Origin: Allodiplogaster sudhausi
Lineage: Eukaryota; Nematoda; Chromadorea; Rhabditida; Diplogasteridae
Assembly (NCBI GenBank): GCA_945643635.1
Contig: CALZFC010000026.1
Coordinates: 496,001 to 560,000 of the forward strand
Direction: 5' to 3'
DNA length: 64,000 nucleotides
Made by a program: the position numbers and the translations under genes. This document shows, piece by piece, positions 35,626-47,605 of this stretch; positions within the stretch are counted from its first letter, which is position 1, and each line of letters starts with the position of its first letter. The notes below the pieces were generated by a model. That model was not told where the DNA came from, ran no database searches, and saw only the letters and a list, made by a program, of their open reading frames with translations.

Positions 35626-37168
35626 AATTGGCACTATTCTAAACAATTACCGCGAATTGTGCACAAAGAGGACAATTGGTGACCTGGTACGGATTGTTGT
35701 AGTTGTTCGGCTTGTGCTGGCCATGCCCCTGTTGAGGGAGCCCTTGAGGAGGAGGGTGAGAGAGGCCAAGGGCAGCAGCAGAGTCAGTGTGCGATGGAGA
35801 AGGATAGAAGCCGGAGGTTGTCACTGATGGACGGGGGCACCGACTGGTGGAGGTTTCCACTGCTCATTCCAGACTGCAATCACATAGTCTCGAATTTAAT
35901 TAAGAAAAACAGTGCACAATTTCAAACTTAAGAAAGAATAAAATCAGCTTTGTCAAAAGTTGGGATGTATAATATTTAATTTAATATATCTAATAGAACA
36001 TCAAAACTAGGAAACAGGAAATATTGGGAAGATGAACCTTGAGGACAGCCTGCTGGTGTTGTTGAGAAGCTGCTGCAGCCGAAGCAGCTGAGGACTGCTG
36101 CACTTGCTGGAGTTGAGCAGCCAGCTGCAAGATTGTCGATGATCAAGGAACAAGCAGAGCTGGCTGCTACCTGGCTGAAGATGTCCATTCCGCCAGAGGC
36201 GATGCGAGTGGCGGAGGGAGTGGAAGTGGGTGATGCTTGCTGCTGAGTCAGTCGAATGGAGCCGGAACACCAGAATCGACCCATAAGGCAGGCGGTTGGT
36301 GGCGGCCGGCAGCCTTGTCTGCAACTACTTAACCGTCCAGCACACCACAGCTTAGGCTCAAGAAGTAAACACGCAATACCTGCAGTCAACGACGGGGGCA
36401 GTGGTACCGGCCGCCGTCTGAAGCAGAGCTGGCGCTAGTAGGCTAAAAGGGTGCTACCGTATTCTTCCTACAGTAACCTGTCCTTGTAGAATGTCGCGAT
36501 GGAGGCCTGCGTGTTCGAGAGAACTCGTCGAGCGCAATGCTCTCTTCGGGAAGGTCCTTCAATTAAATGTATTTAATTACGCCCTTCTTAAGGGAAAAAA
36601 AACAATAACAAAATGCTAATACTCGAAGAAAAAAAAACAAAACTAATAATCGATGTAACTACAGTATACCCCAGATCTCTGGAATAGAAAAAAACCTAAA
36701 ATATTCAAAACACTACGCACACTGCTATATATTCAAAACCTTGAGATGCAGCGTGGGACGCTGTGGCGTGTCTCTGAGGCTGCTTGGCCGGCTCATCGTT
36801 ATCGCAGCCCCTGCTTGGATCCCCGCCACGCCCGGCCATTATCGGCTGCAGCTCCACCACTCCTTTCAATAGTCACTACCTTACTTTTCATCACTGACAA
36901 TAAGTAAGGCTAACTTGGCTAACCTGGATGACACGGAGAAGCAACTCGAGTTTATGCTGCGGAGAGAATTGGCGTTGAAGCTGCGAGGTGAAACAAGCGA
37001 GTTCGGACAAATTCTCGAATCTGAATAATGGAAGATTTGACGGCGAATAAAAAAAAATGCTATAAATAATAACAAAATAACCCTAATAAGTATAAACAAA
37101 ACTTAGAATAATCAAAATACTACTCACTTCGCACTTCTGGTTCTGCTCCTTGAGAACCATGAGCAGAG
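35626..37168. repeat. Left arm of a 1.54-kb inverted repeat
   Basis: This arm is the reverse complement of 37844-39386; paired positions add up to 75012 over the whole length. The few differences seen are near 36667 and 37063-37064, so identity exceeds 99 per cent. It includes exons of the gene described in the right arm, on the minus strand. Confidence 0.95.
35640..37020 (-). pseudogene. Inverted partial copy of Q/A-rich gene
   Basis: Mirror image of the right-arm gene, on the minus strand. Its last segment (the NCPLCAQFA end) stops at the arm boundary at 35626, so the following exon, present beyond the right arm at 39424, is missing. This suggests the right copy is the source and the left one the truncated duplicate. 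Confidence 0.6.
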
Positions 37169-37423
37169 CCTTCGGTCGCAAGATGTTAAGAATAAATTAA
37201 ACATAAAAAGTAAACAGTAAACTGCTTCATTAAACATTGAGAAATCACATTTCATTAACCGATAGCTTCGACTTTGTGTGCAAACTCCCTACATAACACA
37301 CCTTTTCCAGCGATTTCAAATGCATACACAGGTTTAAAAAAAAATGATCGAAATATAGTAGATAGAGCGAAATAATCTACTATGATGGAAGACACTCGAA
37401 TCGAAGAGAACCTTGAAAGCTCG

Positions 37424-37640
37424 AGTACTCTGTAAATGAAAACAGGCCAACTGACAGGATTGTTGACACAAGAAGGCTAACTGACAGGAGTTTGCCCGAA
37501 AGAAGGCTAACTGACAAGATTGTACACACCGGGAAGGCTAACTTTTAGGATTGCAAAAAGTGGAAGGCCAATTGGCAGGAATTTCTGCTGGAAGGCCTAT
37601 CAACAGGAGTTGGAAGGTTAACTGACAAGAATTTCGAAAA
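37424..37640 (+). repeat. Degenerate minisatellite in the palindrome spacer
   Basis: About eight imperfect copies of a unit containing AAGGCTAACTGACAGGA, spaced roughly 25-35 bp. It opens with TACTCTGTAAATGAAAACAGG. A related set lies inverted at 40337-40445. The rest of the spacer (37169-37843) has no clear gene. Confidence 0.8.
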
Positions 37641-37843
37641 TGCCTTATTCTGCAATTGCACCTAGAGAACAAGTTTAGACAAGTTTAGTGGTTGTTGAGA
37701 TTTTTTTTTGATAGAGTGGTTTCTTGTCGTTCTGGTTCTCATGCAGTTGCCATTTTCGCGTAATTATGTGCTTATTAAGTGCTTGATGCTAATTGCGAGC
37801 AAGCACGCCACTTCGTTTCGAGCGGCCTTGCTGCTAATCAGCA

Positions 37844-39386
37844 CTCTGCTCATGGTTCTCAAGGAGCAGAACCAGAAGTGCGAAGTGAGTAGTATTTTGA
37901 TTATTCTAAGTTTTGTTTATACTTATTAGGGTTATTTTGTTATTATTTGGAGCATTTTTTTTTATTCGCCGTCAAATCTTCCATTATTCAGATTCGAGAA
38001 TTTGTCCGAACTCGCTTGTTTCACCTCGCAGCTTCAACGCCAATTCTCTCCGCAGCATAAACTCGAGTTGCTTCTCCGTGTCATCCAGGTTAGCCAAGTT
38101 AGCCTTACTTATTGTCAGTGATGAAAAGTAAGGTAGTGACTATTGAAAGGAGTGGTGGAGCTGCAGCCGATAATGGCCGGGCGTGGCGGGGATCCAAGCA
38201 GGGGCTGCGATAACGATGAGCCGGCCAAGCAGCCTCAGAGACACGCCACAGCGTCCCACGCTGCATCTCAAGGTTTTGAATATATAGCAGTGTGCGTAGT
38301 GTTTTGAATATTTTAGGTTTTTTTCTATTCCAGAGATCTGGGGTATGCTGTAGTTACATCGATTATTAGTTTTGTTTTTTTTTCTTCGAGTATTAGCATT
38401 TTGTTATTGTTTTTTTCCCTTAAGAAGGGCGTAATTAAATACATTTAATTGAAGGACCTTCCCGAAGAGAGCATTGCGCTCGACGAGTTCTCTCGAACAC
38501 GCAGGCCTCCATCGCGACATTCTACAAGGACAGGTTACTGTAGGAAGAATACGGTAGCACCCTTTTAGCCTACTAGCGCCAGCTCTGCTTCAGACGGCGG
38601 CCGGTACCACTGCCCCCGTCGTTGACTGCAGGTATTGCGTGTTTACTTCTTGAGCCTAAGCTGTGGTGTGCTGGACGGTTAAGTAGTTGCAGACAAGGCT
38701 GCCGGCCGCCACCAACCGCCTGCCTTATGGGTCGATTCTGGTGTTCCGGCTCCATTCGACTGACTCAGCAGCAAGCATCACCCACTTCCACTCCCTCCGC
38801 CACTCGCATCGCCTCTGGCGGAATGGACATCTTCAGCCAGGTAGCAGCCAGCTCTGCTTGTTCCTTGATCATCGACAATCTTGCAGCTGGCTGCTCAACT
38901 CCAGCAAGTGCAGCAGTCCTCAGCTGCTTCGGCTGCAGCAGCTTCTCAACAACACCAGCAGGCTGTCCTCAAGGTTCATCTTCCCAATATTTCCTGTTTC
39001 CTAGTTTTGATGTTCTATTAGATATATTAAATTAAATATTATACATCCCAACTTTTGACAAAGCTGATTTTATTCTTTCTTAAGTTTGAAATTGTGCACT
39101 GTTTTTCTTAATTAAATTCGAGACTATGTGATTGCAGTCTGGAATGAGCAGTGGAAACCTCCACCAGTCGGTGCCCCCGTCCATCAGTGACAACCTCCGG
39201 CTTCTATCCTTCTCCATCGCACACTGACTCTGCTGCTGCCCTTGGCCTCTCTCACCCTCCTCCTCAAGGGCTCCCTCAACAGGGGCATGGCCAGCACAAG
39301 CCGAACAACTACAACAATCCGTACCAGGTCACCAATTGTCCTCTTTGTGCACAATTCGCGGTAATTGTTTAGAATAGTGCCAATTA
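37844..39386. repeat. Right arm of a 1.54-kb inverted repeat
   Basis: Reverse complement of 35626-37168 with a 675-bp unique spacer. The inner boundary is sharp at CTCTGCTCATGG and the outer one at GAATAGTGCCAATT. Confidence 0.95.
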
Positions 39387-39775
39387 AGTGCTTGTCTACC
39401 GAATATCGAATCTCTCTTGTGCAGGGCGCGTCTGCGGAGTTCGAGGGTCAGAACATGGTTCTGTCTTCATTCGCACAGCAGCAGGCGGCGGCTGCGGCTG
39501 TCGGCTTCTCTCGCATCGATCAGATGGTTCGTCCTTTCGTTTCATTCACAAGGGATTGCCAACATATCGAGAGAGAGAGAGAAGATCATTGTTAAGGAAT
39601 TAAGTGTATAGTATAGAATTGTGCGCATGCAATGGTTTCTGCAGAAATGTGCAATAACTGGCATTGAATTTGTTGTGTCAAGGGCGCTGGCGGCGGTTTC
39701 TTTGGCGGCCGCGTCCTTGCCCTCCAAGAGCGGTGCCCTCCAACAGCGGAACGGAATATGGAGAGAAGAATAGCC
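37992..39775 (+). CDS. Unidentified Q/A-rich nuclear-type protein gene, possibly damaged
   Basis: I do not recognise the family. Likely exons, each bounded by plausible acceptors and donors, are 37992-38088 (helical, contains LSELACFTSQLQRQF), about 38175-38273 (MAGRGGDPSRG...), 38448-38560 (LPEESIALDEFSR), 38758-38840 (QQQASPTSTPSATR), 38887-38972 (AAQLQQVQQSSAASAAAAS), 39139-39360 (PPPQGLPQQGHGQH, NCPLCAQFA), 39424-39526 (SSFAQQQAAAAAVGFSRIDQ) and perhaps 39685-39775. Glutamine/alanine/proline-rich low complexity suggests a transcription-related protein. The 38448 and 39139 exons each seem to need a one-base frame change, so the gene may be a pseudogene or my exon limits may be wrong. Confidence 0.4.
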
Positions 39776-40336
39776 TCTTGCATTCAGCTTCGATCACGTC
39801 GATGTTAATTATTATTCTGCAAAGCGAGTTTATTATGGAATATTCCTTGTAAATTAGTCGGCAATGATTGCTGTATGAATGTTCATCTTAAAATTAAGAA
39901 GATGACTTATTTTTTAGTCAGTATTATAAGAATACTTGTTGTTTTTCAATGCCGGTGACCTCTTCTTGTGCTACTTCTTCTCGTTGCCTTCAAGGAGCTT
40001 GTATAATTGCTTTTTCTTCCATTCTGTGATATTGCTAATGCTGATTTTCCTTGTATGTTGTTGCTTTCCCTTCCCAATTCATTCTATGTCGTGTGTTCGC
40101 TGATTTTCCCTGTATAATATTGCTTTGAACAATCCCTTAGCCATGCGTTCACTTTTAGATTGTCTTTCTTGTAAAATAGGTGTTTTTATTGCTGTAAATG
40201 GGAGCCCAAAAAGACGCGCGATATAAAGTGTGCTTCATTATCGTGCATAATACAGAGTGAGATTTACAAGCTGAGTGCAGATTAAGAAGAAGATGAATGG
40301 TCACATTTACAAATAATGCCTGGTGCAGGTAACGAA

Positions 40337-40445
40337 ACAATCCTGCCAGTTAGCCTTCCTGCGCGCTTTTGGAAGGTTAATCGACAGGCATGCTGACAGG
40401 CCTTCCACAAACCTGTCAGTTAGCCTGTTTTGATTTACAGAGTAT
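40337..40445 (-). repeat. Inverted relative of the spacer minisatellite
   Basis: On the minus strand it begins TACTCTGTAAATCAAAACAGG and continues with CTAACTGACAGG units, closely matching 37424-37640. Together they look like copies of one mobile or satellite element in opposite orientation. The interval 39776-40336 has no recognised gene. Confidence 0.7.
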
Positions 40446-40503
40446 CTAACAATAAGCTTTTCTTAGATATGTTCTTGTTCTCTTCTCATGTCACTATTTC
40501 TCT

Positions 40504-40560
40504 TTCACATGATGAATGTTGCGATGTTGCCATGTGATAAAGTGTAGAGGAGAAACATAT
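40504..40560 (-). repeat. Dispersed short repeat, copy B (inverted)
   Basis: Reverse complement of the 33685-33739 sequence with few differences (CACATGATGAATGTTGCGATGTTGCCATGTG core). The following DNA to 42126 is noncoding by eye, with pyrimidine-rich stretches and a GA microsatellite. Confidence 0.6.
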
Positions 40561-41715
40561 TTCGTCATACACCTTTCTACATTGTCTGTCGTGTCTACCT
40601 CCCTCTCCCTCCCTCCCATCCTTCCTCTTTTTGCTTTCCTCTCTATCCTTCCCCTCTCTATCTCTCTCCACCTCTTCTGTCTGACTCTCTATTTCAAGAC
40701 ACTAGCAACAACGTGATGAGGTGGAAAGAATTGAAATCTCAAACTTAGACGTGTTTCATCCAATTCTTTCTTTTGCGTCGTATCTTCTTAATAAAACGTG
40801 TCAAATAGTGCCGTTTTGGCCACTCGATTGATAGAGCCAATCTCGCGATAATTTTAAACTAGCACTTTCCCAGTCTTGCTCATCTTTTTCCCATTCATTT
40901 GCGTTCATCCTTTGGTTTCTCCTTGGATTCTGCACAGAATTGCATAAATTCAGCGCCACATGAACGTGGTGCCGGATTTTGGAATGGTAAAAACCTAAAT
41001 ATGAGCCCTATGAACGGTGTTTCCGAGGAGCGAACATATGTACATTTATACTACGCCCTTCTACATGAAGATAGGACCTTGGACAAGGTGAGACTAAGCA
41101 CACCAAGTCCAGGAAACTCTATTGTTTGAAATTATTGGCAAATCACATGAGTTTACGATTACTTCACAGGATTACAAATTTTTCCTTATTTTAGTGTATG
41201 TATGAAGAGAGTCGAGGCGGGAGAGAGGTTTATTAGCCGAGTGAGAAGAGACCACCGTTTTAGGAAGAGAACAAAGAACGAAGAGAAGTATGCTCGTCGG
41301 TTGATTTCTTACATATGTATCTGCATTATAAGATGGGCGAGACTCAAATAGAAAACTATTCTAATTATAAGAATGTAAATCTAGTAATGCTATGTTGCTC
41401 ATGAAAGCAAAGACATTAAAGACTAATCACGTTGTCATAATAACAAGCAACAATATATGTATTATAGCTGCAAATTACATACATATGAACGTGCAGTTAT
41501 TCACTATCTACATAACGCATATGAAATTTATTTCTTTATTTATCGGCATCAGATTAATGTGAATGTTACGGCAATTGAATAAGCAATTGGACAGACTTGT
41601 GGACGTGCCCAAGGCGCAGTTTCTGTGGCAATTGTTGTTCTATTCTTTCCTTTGCTATGAAATGGTAGCGCATGATACAATTCCAATCAGAAATTTGTTG
41701 GGACGGGAAGGATAC

Positions 41716-41717
<2 letters not shown>

Positions 41718-41760
<43 letters not shown>

Positions 41761-41763
41761 AAG
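41718..41763 (+). repeat. GA-rich microsatellite
   Basis: Interrupted GAGA and AAGAGA repeats. The leucine/serine-rich frames read from its complement are not genes. Confidence 0.9.
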
Positions 41764-42126
41764 TAGAGTATATGAGAGAGAGTAGTGGAATCATTTGTGA
41801 TACTATTGAGAGAGACATAGTGTATGTAAAGTGAAACACCATTCCAATACCGAATATAAGCTGATATTTGATGTGAGAAATATACCTTTGAGAACGAAAA
41901 CAAGAATGGGAATAATAGCGGACACTCTCACTGCCATTCTCGATTGCACAGCATTTATATGCTAATTAGATAGATTGTGACATGCTCTCACTCTGAACCC
42001 AAGAGCTAATTAGCATCTTTTCGCGATATAATCTAAAGAAGAGGTGAACACCATTCTATTTTCTTCTTCTTCTACTTCCTTTCGTTTCGAACAAAATTCG
42101 ATTAAATAGCGCGTATTGAACTAAGA

Positions 42127-42992
42127 ATGAGTAGATGTATTTACACTATCATTTTATGTCGGTTAAAAGAAGCCTCCTCAGCCAGCTCGATGTCGACTGT
42201 ACGCGCGCATCAGCCGATCAGCGAGTGCTCTCCGAAAGATGCGACTCTCCTCGCCGTTCCCGACGCGGCCATTATCTTTGCTTCCGTCCGCGAAGTTCTC
42301 AAGACCCATGAAGCGTTCTCGCCAAAGGCGCTCCACCTCCTCGATCAGCTGCCGCCGGCAGCACCGTTCGGGAATGCGATGCCGCCGGACACCACGGCCG
42401 GCTGCTGCTTCGTCATCCGATCAAGACGATGACGTCATCAACGAGCCCCGAATTGTGATCTCGATCGCCTGTTTACCCGACTTTGCGGAGCACTGCTGCT
42501 TGCTCACGTACAAAGTGTGGAGGATGTAAGGAAAGAAGAAAGCATGCTTGCCGCTTACGAGTGTCCCAAAATGAGGGAAGCGTCACTTTAAGTCCATGCG
42601 TCATCGAAAGACCCGCCCGATTCGATGACGCATTTGAAACTGCTCGAGAAGCAGCCGAATTGCTTGAGCAACGTGCGTACATGTAAGGTGGAGAAACTTT
42701 TCGCGAGGATGAAAGCGGCACTTGGCAGCAGCGTCAGATTGACTCCATCTTTTATTCCGGTCTCTGCGAAAAGCGAGTCCTGGAGCCCATCAAGATGTCC
42801 AAGAATACAAGGACAATGGTGCTCAAGTCAGTGAAGTGCTTGCATGAGGGCAGCCACTTCACTCCACTCGGTGCTACGGCAGACTCGAATACAGACATCG
42901 AACGCTGTTCGATAAATGAGTATATGACACCACTACGACTCGTGATGTCAAATGGCAGCATCGGGGCCACTGTTCAGCAGTCAAGCGCGTAG
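42127..42992 (+). other. Coding-like segment of unknown identity
   Basis: GC-richer than its surroundings, with long overlapping open frames. A frame at about 42170-42430 reads SASSMSTVRAHQPIS onward. Another from about 42550 to 42992 contains ARFDDAFETAREAAELLEQ, is broken once by TAA at about 42687, and continues to a TAG at 42992. Codon pattern and composition suggest exons of a real or recently broken gene, but I recognise no domain and cannot place splice sites. Confidence 0.35.
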
Positions 42993-43220
42993 TACATTTT
43001 CGCAATGATGTGATCTCCTCTCATTGTGGAAAACGCTTCCTCCTTCATTTCGGTAGCACACTTTACATGGCGAGACAATCATTTGCATTGTCGCCTTCTA
43101 AAGTTGCATTTATTCTGTTCCTCGTTGAATTCAAATGAGAAACGATTTGTAATTAGTTCTGGTAAATTCTACGATAAACTGTCTACAACATAGCAAAAAC
43201 AATTTGCATTCTTTTCTTAG

Positions 43221-43288
43221 GGCTATCCAGTGAGCGTAATTCCAACCCTGGAAGATGCGGCGAAATCAGCATACTTAGGACTCCTCAG
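43221..43288 (+). other. Possible isolated exon
   Basis: Between a TTTTCTTAG acceptor and a GTGAAT donor is an open 68-nt segment reading GYPVSVIPTLEDAAKSAYLG in one frame. It could belong to the gene suggested at 42127-42992. No family recognised. Confidence 0.3.
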
Positions 43289-46200
43289 GTGAATGGAGGC
43301 AGATCATTTTCCCTTACAACTGAGATTTTTATAAGAAACATCTTTTCTTTGATTTCTCATTTTTGTCAGCTTCATATGTACATTTCTGTAGCAAAAGAAG
43401 GAGAACAATCAGATGATACTATTTGCATGCGCAAAGAGCTGAAGGAATGCTGTCTCACTCTTTGAACTCAAATCGAGCTATACGAGTCCATTTAACTCGA
43501 ACTTGAGTAATTAACCATTACCAATACAAATTAAAGAGGCAAAGAGAAAAAGAATGAAGTGAGAATAATGATGGAGATCAATATGATTGTATAAATTTCG
43601 CTTGTAACAAAGCAATGCCCCTCTCGAATAGTCAAGAATTGGAGCATCGTTTTCCATGATTAGTCATTTCCAACAGTGAGTCGACAGCATCAAAATATTT
43701 CTGTGAAAAAAAAGACATGAAGTACATGTTTCGACAGCTTATTTTTCTAAGTCGTATTCTTTTCTAATCACAACTTGGCAATACATATTCAAAACAGTTT
43801 TAACGGACAACTAACCTGGTGGATATCAATACGATGCGTGTTTTCGTTTCTGTTCCAGCACGGAATTGACCTCATTTCTATCGTAAACAACTGAAATGCG
43901 GCCGGTTCTATGTTGGATTGGACACATTCACTTATTGGGCCCTAAATGATATATCACACGGAAGTGTGCGATCGATGCTCATCGAAGTGGTCGACTGAGA
44001 TTTGGCAGAACTTATTCCGGCTCTTTCTCCGGGAGTAGGCGTCAATTTATGATCGAGCGCGGGCCGGGAATTCGCTACCATAAATAGCGACTATTCTAAC
44101 ACCAAGTAGTTTCTTTACATCGAATGTAGAACCGAGTTGTGATCTGTAGAGAGCAACGGTCGTGTTGTTTAGATTTGCAGAAGTCGCTCTCGCAGCGGAA
44201 TGATCCCACGGCGACTAAAAGTGAAAGTTTTGTTAATGAAGCCATGGGAATATTGTGTTTATTATCTTTTTACGTGTATTTTATTTTAAAGAAATCAAAG
44301 CAATCATCGAAGTCATGAATTTCATGTGACTGTCAAAGAAATTCCAAAAGTACTTGTAGCTATTGCACTTAATCTTTCCTTTCTTTAGTAAGAATTGAAA
44401 CATTTTTCTTAACCTAATTTGGCCCCTATTGTTCATCATAGTACCCCTCATAAAATTTTGGCCATAAAAATCAGACTCTTTAGCTTTTATATAAAGAGGC
44501 TCTATAATCCAACAGACTTTTTGTTTACAGAATTGCGAATAAAGGTTATTGTAGGGAAGCCTTCAAATTCGCTATGAATTTGTGTGCAACACCCAACATA
44601 CTGTAAGAAGAAATGAATGAGTTCAAAAGATTCTCTAAATGAACTTCATGATCTCTCTTTTGAGGTGAACTTTCAGATGCTTTCTTCTTGTTCACGCCTA
44701 CTTTAACATTGCCATTTAAGCATATGCGCTTGATTTCATCAGGCCTGCGGCCGATATTATTACACTTCCCATGGAATCCGGCAAAACAAGAAAACTCAGT
44801 CAAACTGTATCCTTTATTTGCATACATTGTGTCAGTCAGTGACTCCTCTGTAGAAAACATCATTTCTCTCTATGATGTAGGGTGTATACACAGTTTGAGT
44901 GATCCGGTTCACCCACGTTGTTCCGAGGTCAGCAGCCTACACAATAATCACACAGAATAGAAAGAAGCGGCGCCAGAAAGCTCTTTTTAGTTTCATTTTG
45001 TATTATCATTATAAATTTGATCTTAAGTTAATATTCATTTTAAAAAGATATGAACGAGTATTGTTGATTTAGTACACCGCATTCCAAGTGATGATGAGTG
45101 TACACTTCTCTACTACGGCCCTCTCTCTTCTCTTCTATACTGCGACCACTTAGCGTGTGAGACTCGTTTATGATGGTCTCGCGCAATGTGTCATCGACAC
45201 CCCGGCTTGCATTTATCAGATATTTACATCAATTTCCATTCATTTTTGTTTGTAAGTAAAGACAAATTGCTCATTGGTTACATACAATTTTTCCTACGGA
45301 ACTTTTTTCGCTTTACAGCTGCGAACATCTACACATTTATTGAAGTAAGGATTCGTTTAGGCCTACCAAAAGGTTTATTTAAAAAAGGCAAAATGCATGA
45401 ACAAATGGCTTTATTTTAAACACGAAGTTAAGTTCATTAAAATGAAGCAGTTTATATTGCTAGAATGTTGAATTGCATAGTTGGCCGCCTACCTCCTCGA
45501 TGACCGCGCGTTCTCTCCGGCCGTTCTCATGTTCATCTTCAATTCATGCATCCGACATCGTCCATGACTTCTTGCCCGCAGTATGGCCAAGATGGTCGGC
45601 ACGACCAGTGCAGTTGTAAATACCTTCGTTAGGTCTCTATAGTGATGAAAGTAAATACATACTTATAATTAGTTATGAATCTTCTGAACGTCATAACATA
45701 TTTAAGCAATCAAAACTTTTTAATGTTGCCAATGGAAGGACGCGTTCGTCAAATACGGCACAGACGCCAGCATAACTCATGTAAAATGAACAACTTTCTG
45801 CTGAAATATCATCGAATACTAGTTTACATGCCATGCTTAAACAAGCATTTATTTTAATTCACTAAAAAGAAATGAACACGGCTTCTTAGAAGGAATTAAA
45901 TGGTTATTTTAGTGAAATTTTATATCATCGATCGCGCATGTTTATATACGAACTCGGTTGTCGGATGCCTAATCTATTCCAGCATCTCAGTCATACAGTC
46001 AATAATCAATGTCGAAAGCGAAATTGGTTTTGGTGATATATGTATGGGATGGATCGTATTGTTTGATTTGGGATGTATACAGAGGTTCAGCCATCTATAT
46101 CCCCTTCCCCTTATCCCCAGATGCCACGGATTTTACCTGCGAGGTCTTATTTTAATTTGATGCTAATGTCATCACATCATTTAACCGATGTATGAATAAA

Positions 46201-46419
46201 TACATAAATGGCGAGAACGCATACAGTAATTTAATAAATACGTCGAATTTTTGCAATAAAAGTTTGTACAAAAAACGCCATGAAAATTAAGCAGCCAAAT
46301 AAAAAAAATGCACAATTTTTTTTTGGTAAAGAATGATGTTTTTCAAGGATTGTGGTATGTTTTCGGTAGATAAAAATATGTTGATTTCAGAACATAGAAA
46401 CATTAAACGAACATTTAGT
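43289..46419. other. Long interval without recognised gene
   Basis: AT-rich, intron-like DNA. Short open frames (for example 44546-44863 minus, 45470-45620 either strand) show no family motif. I see no RNA gene or clear repeat here. Confidence 0.4.
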
Positions 46420-47364
46420 TCAACGCAACGAGTCATTCCACCGGTGTAATGCATTATATTCTACCAAATGGAAATAAACATGAAACAGATGGTGGATATG
46501 AAGCCAAGTTAGCACTTCGTAATTTTTGCGGAAATGCATGGGAGTTGCGTTGCGGGTGATGCCGACGATTCCGCCCTTAGGCTCGAGCTTGAGAAAGGCA
46601 GCCTCCGAGAGGTCGACGTGGTTCTTATGGCATTCGGGGCACTTGTTATCCACCGGGAACACACTGCTGATAGAATTCGCATATTGTTTGGGGACTCAGT
46701 CAAGTGGAATAAAACTTATGTCTTGCCCTTGTATTCGACCTTAATGCAAATGTTCTTGCAGATAAGGTCGTTTTGTCTGGAAGGGTGGACGGCCCCCACT
46801 GGGCGCAAGGGTTAAAGAGGTCACCTGAGCCGGCCGCTGACCACGCGGACACGTCGAGTCCGCAGGCGCCGCGTCCCGAGGCACCATAGAATGTGAAGAT
46901 GGAGTCCTTGACTGGTAGGTTTAGGTAGGATGGGCCACTTCCTTGTTCCGACGCAGATGCCTGTGCTGATGCGAACCATTTGTTCGCCTCGTCCGCGTAG
47001 ATCTGTCCGTTGGAACCCCCGTCAGCATCGGAGATGCCGAACTCCGAAACGAACACGGGGATCTTCGTTGCGGCACTCGAGTAGGTACTTCGCTTGTTGT
47101 CGCTCTGGGAACCCGAATAGAAGTGCTGCACGTACATCACGTTGGTTTGGCCTAATTGTAAATTATAACAGGACGTGAGTGGAGCTTGCGTTCTACATAC
47201 ATGACAGAGGTGAGATGCTCGCGTCGGTGATACCCGAGGCTCCCGACCATCCTGGAGTACCCAGTAATGCCACGTTATCAGGGTCGATGGCCCGAATCGC
47301 TTTCAGCAGGTCGGTGTGGTAGGGCTTCAGATCACCATTCCAGTAAACATCTACTTCAAGTTTC
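46420..47364 (-). pseudogene. GH5 cellulase-expansin chimera, N-terminally truncated
   Basis: Exon 47201-47364 carries GH5 glycoside hydrolase sequence (DVYWNGDLKPYH, AIRAIDPDNVALLGTPGWS). Across an intron, the exon starting at 47151 continues with VMYVQHFYSG and IPVFVSEFG, whose Glu would be the catalytic nucleophile. Soon after DEANKWF the frame runs into expansin-type sequence: FTFYGASGRGACGLD, AAGSGDLFNP, then CKNICIKVEY and, in a last exon, VDNKCPECHKNHVDLS, a double-psi beta-barrel motif. Such enzymes loosen or cut cellulose and are secreted. Lesions: the GH5 N-terminus with the acid/base NEP is absent, one base seems lost in an A run at 46771-46774, and the donor before the last exon reads ATAAGT instead of GTAAGT. 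The cut end is 240 bp from the DNA transposon at 47606. Confidence 0.7.
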
Positions 47365-47605
47365 CTATAAAATCTTACAGTAGTGACCGTCCAACACCCG
47401 GCTTCAGCCTCCCTTGCTGCCTCGACACAACTCACGGTACTACAAAGAAATGGATGCTGAATTACGCAAAGAAAATAATCTCAAAATAACAACAATTTTT
47501 TCGCCACATTCTGTTATTAATGTATTCTTCAGTTTTTTTAATCTCCTCAATTAGTTAGCTTACTACTGTGACACTTTAAGAAAACCAAATTACACCACTA
47601 TTTAG

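Noticed and set aside
38622..39035. 137-codon frame in the palindrome arms
   Set aside because: It spans what look like two introns and is not in the frame of the Q/A-rich exons. It appears in both arms only because they are copies.
44546..44863. 105-codon minus-strand frame
   Set aside because: No family motif, AT-rich flanks and no supporting splice sites.
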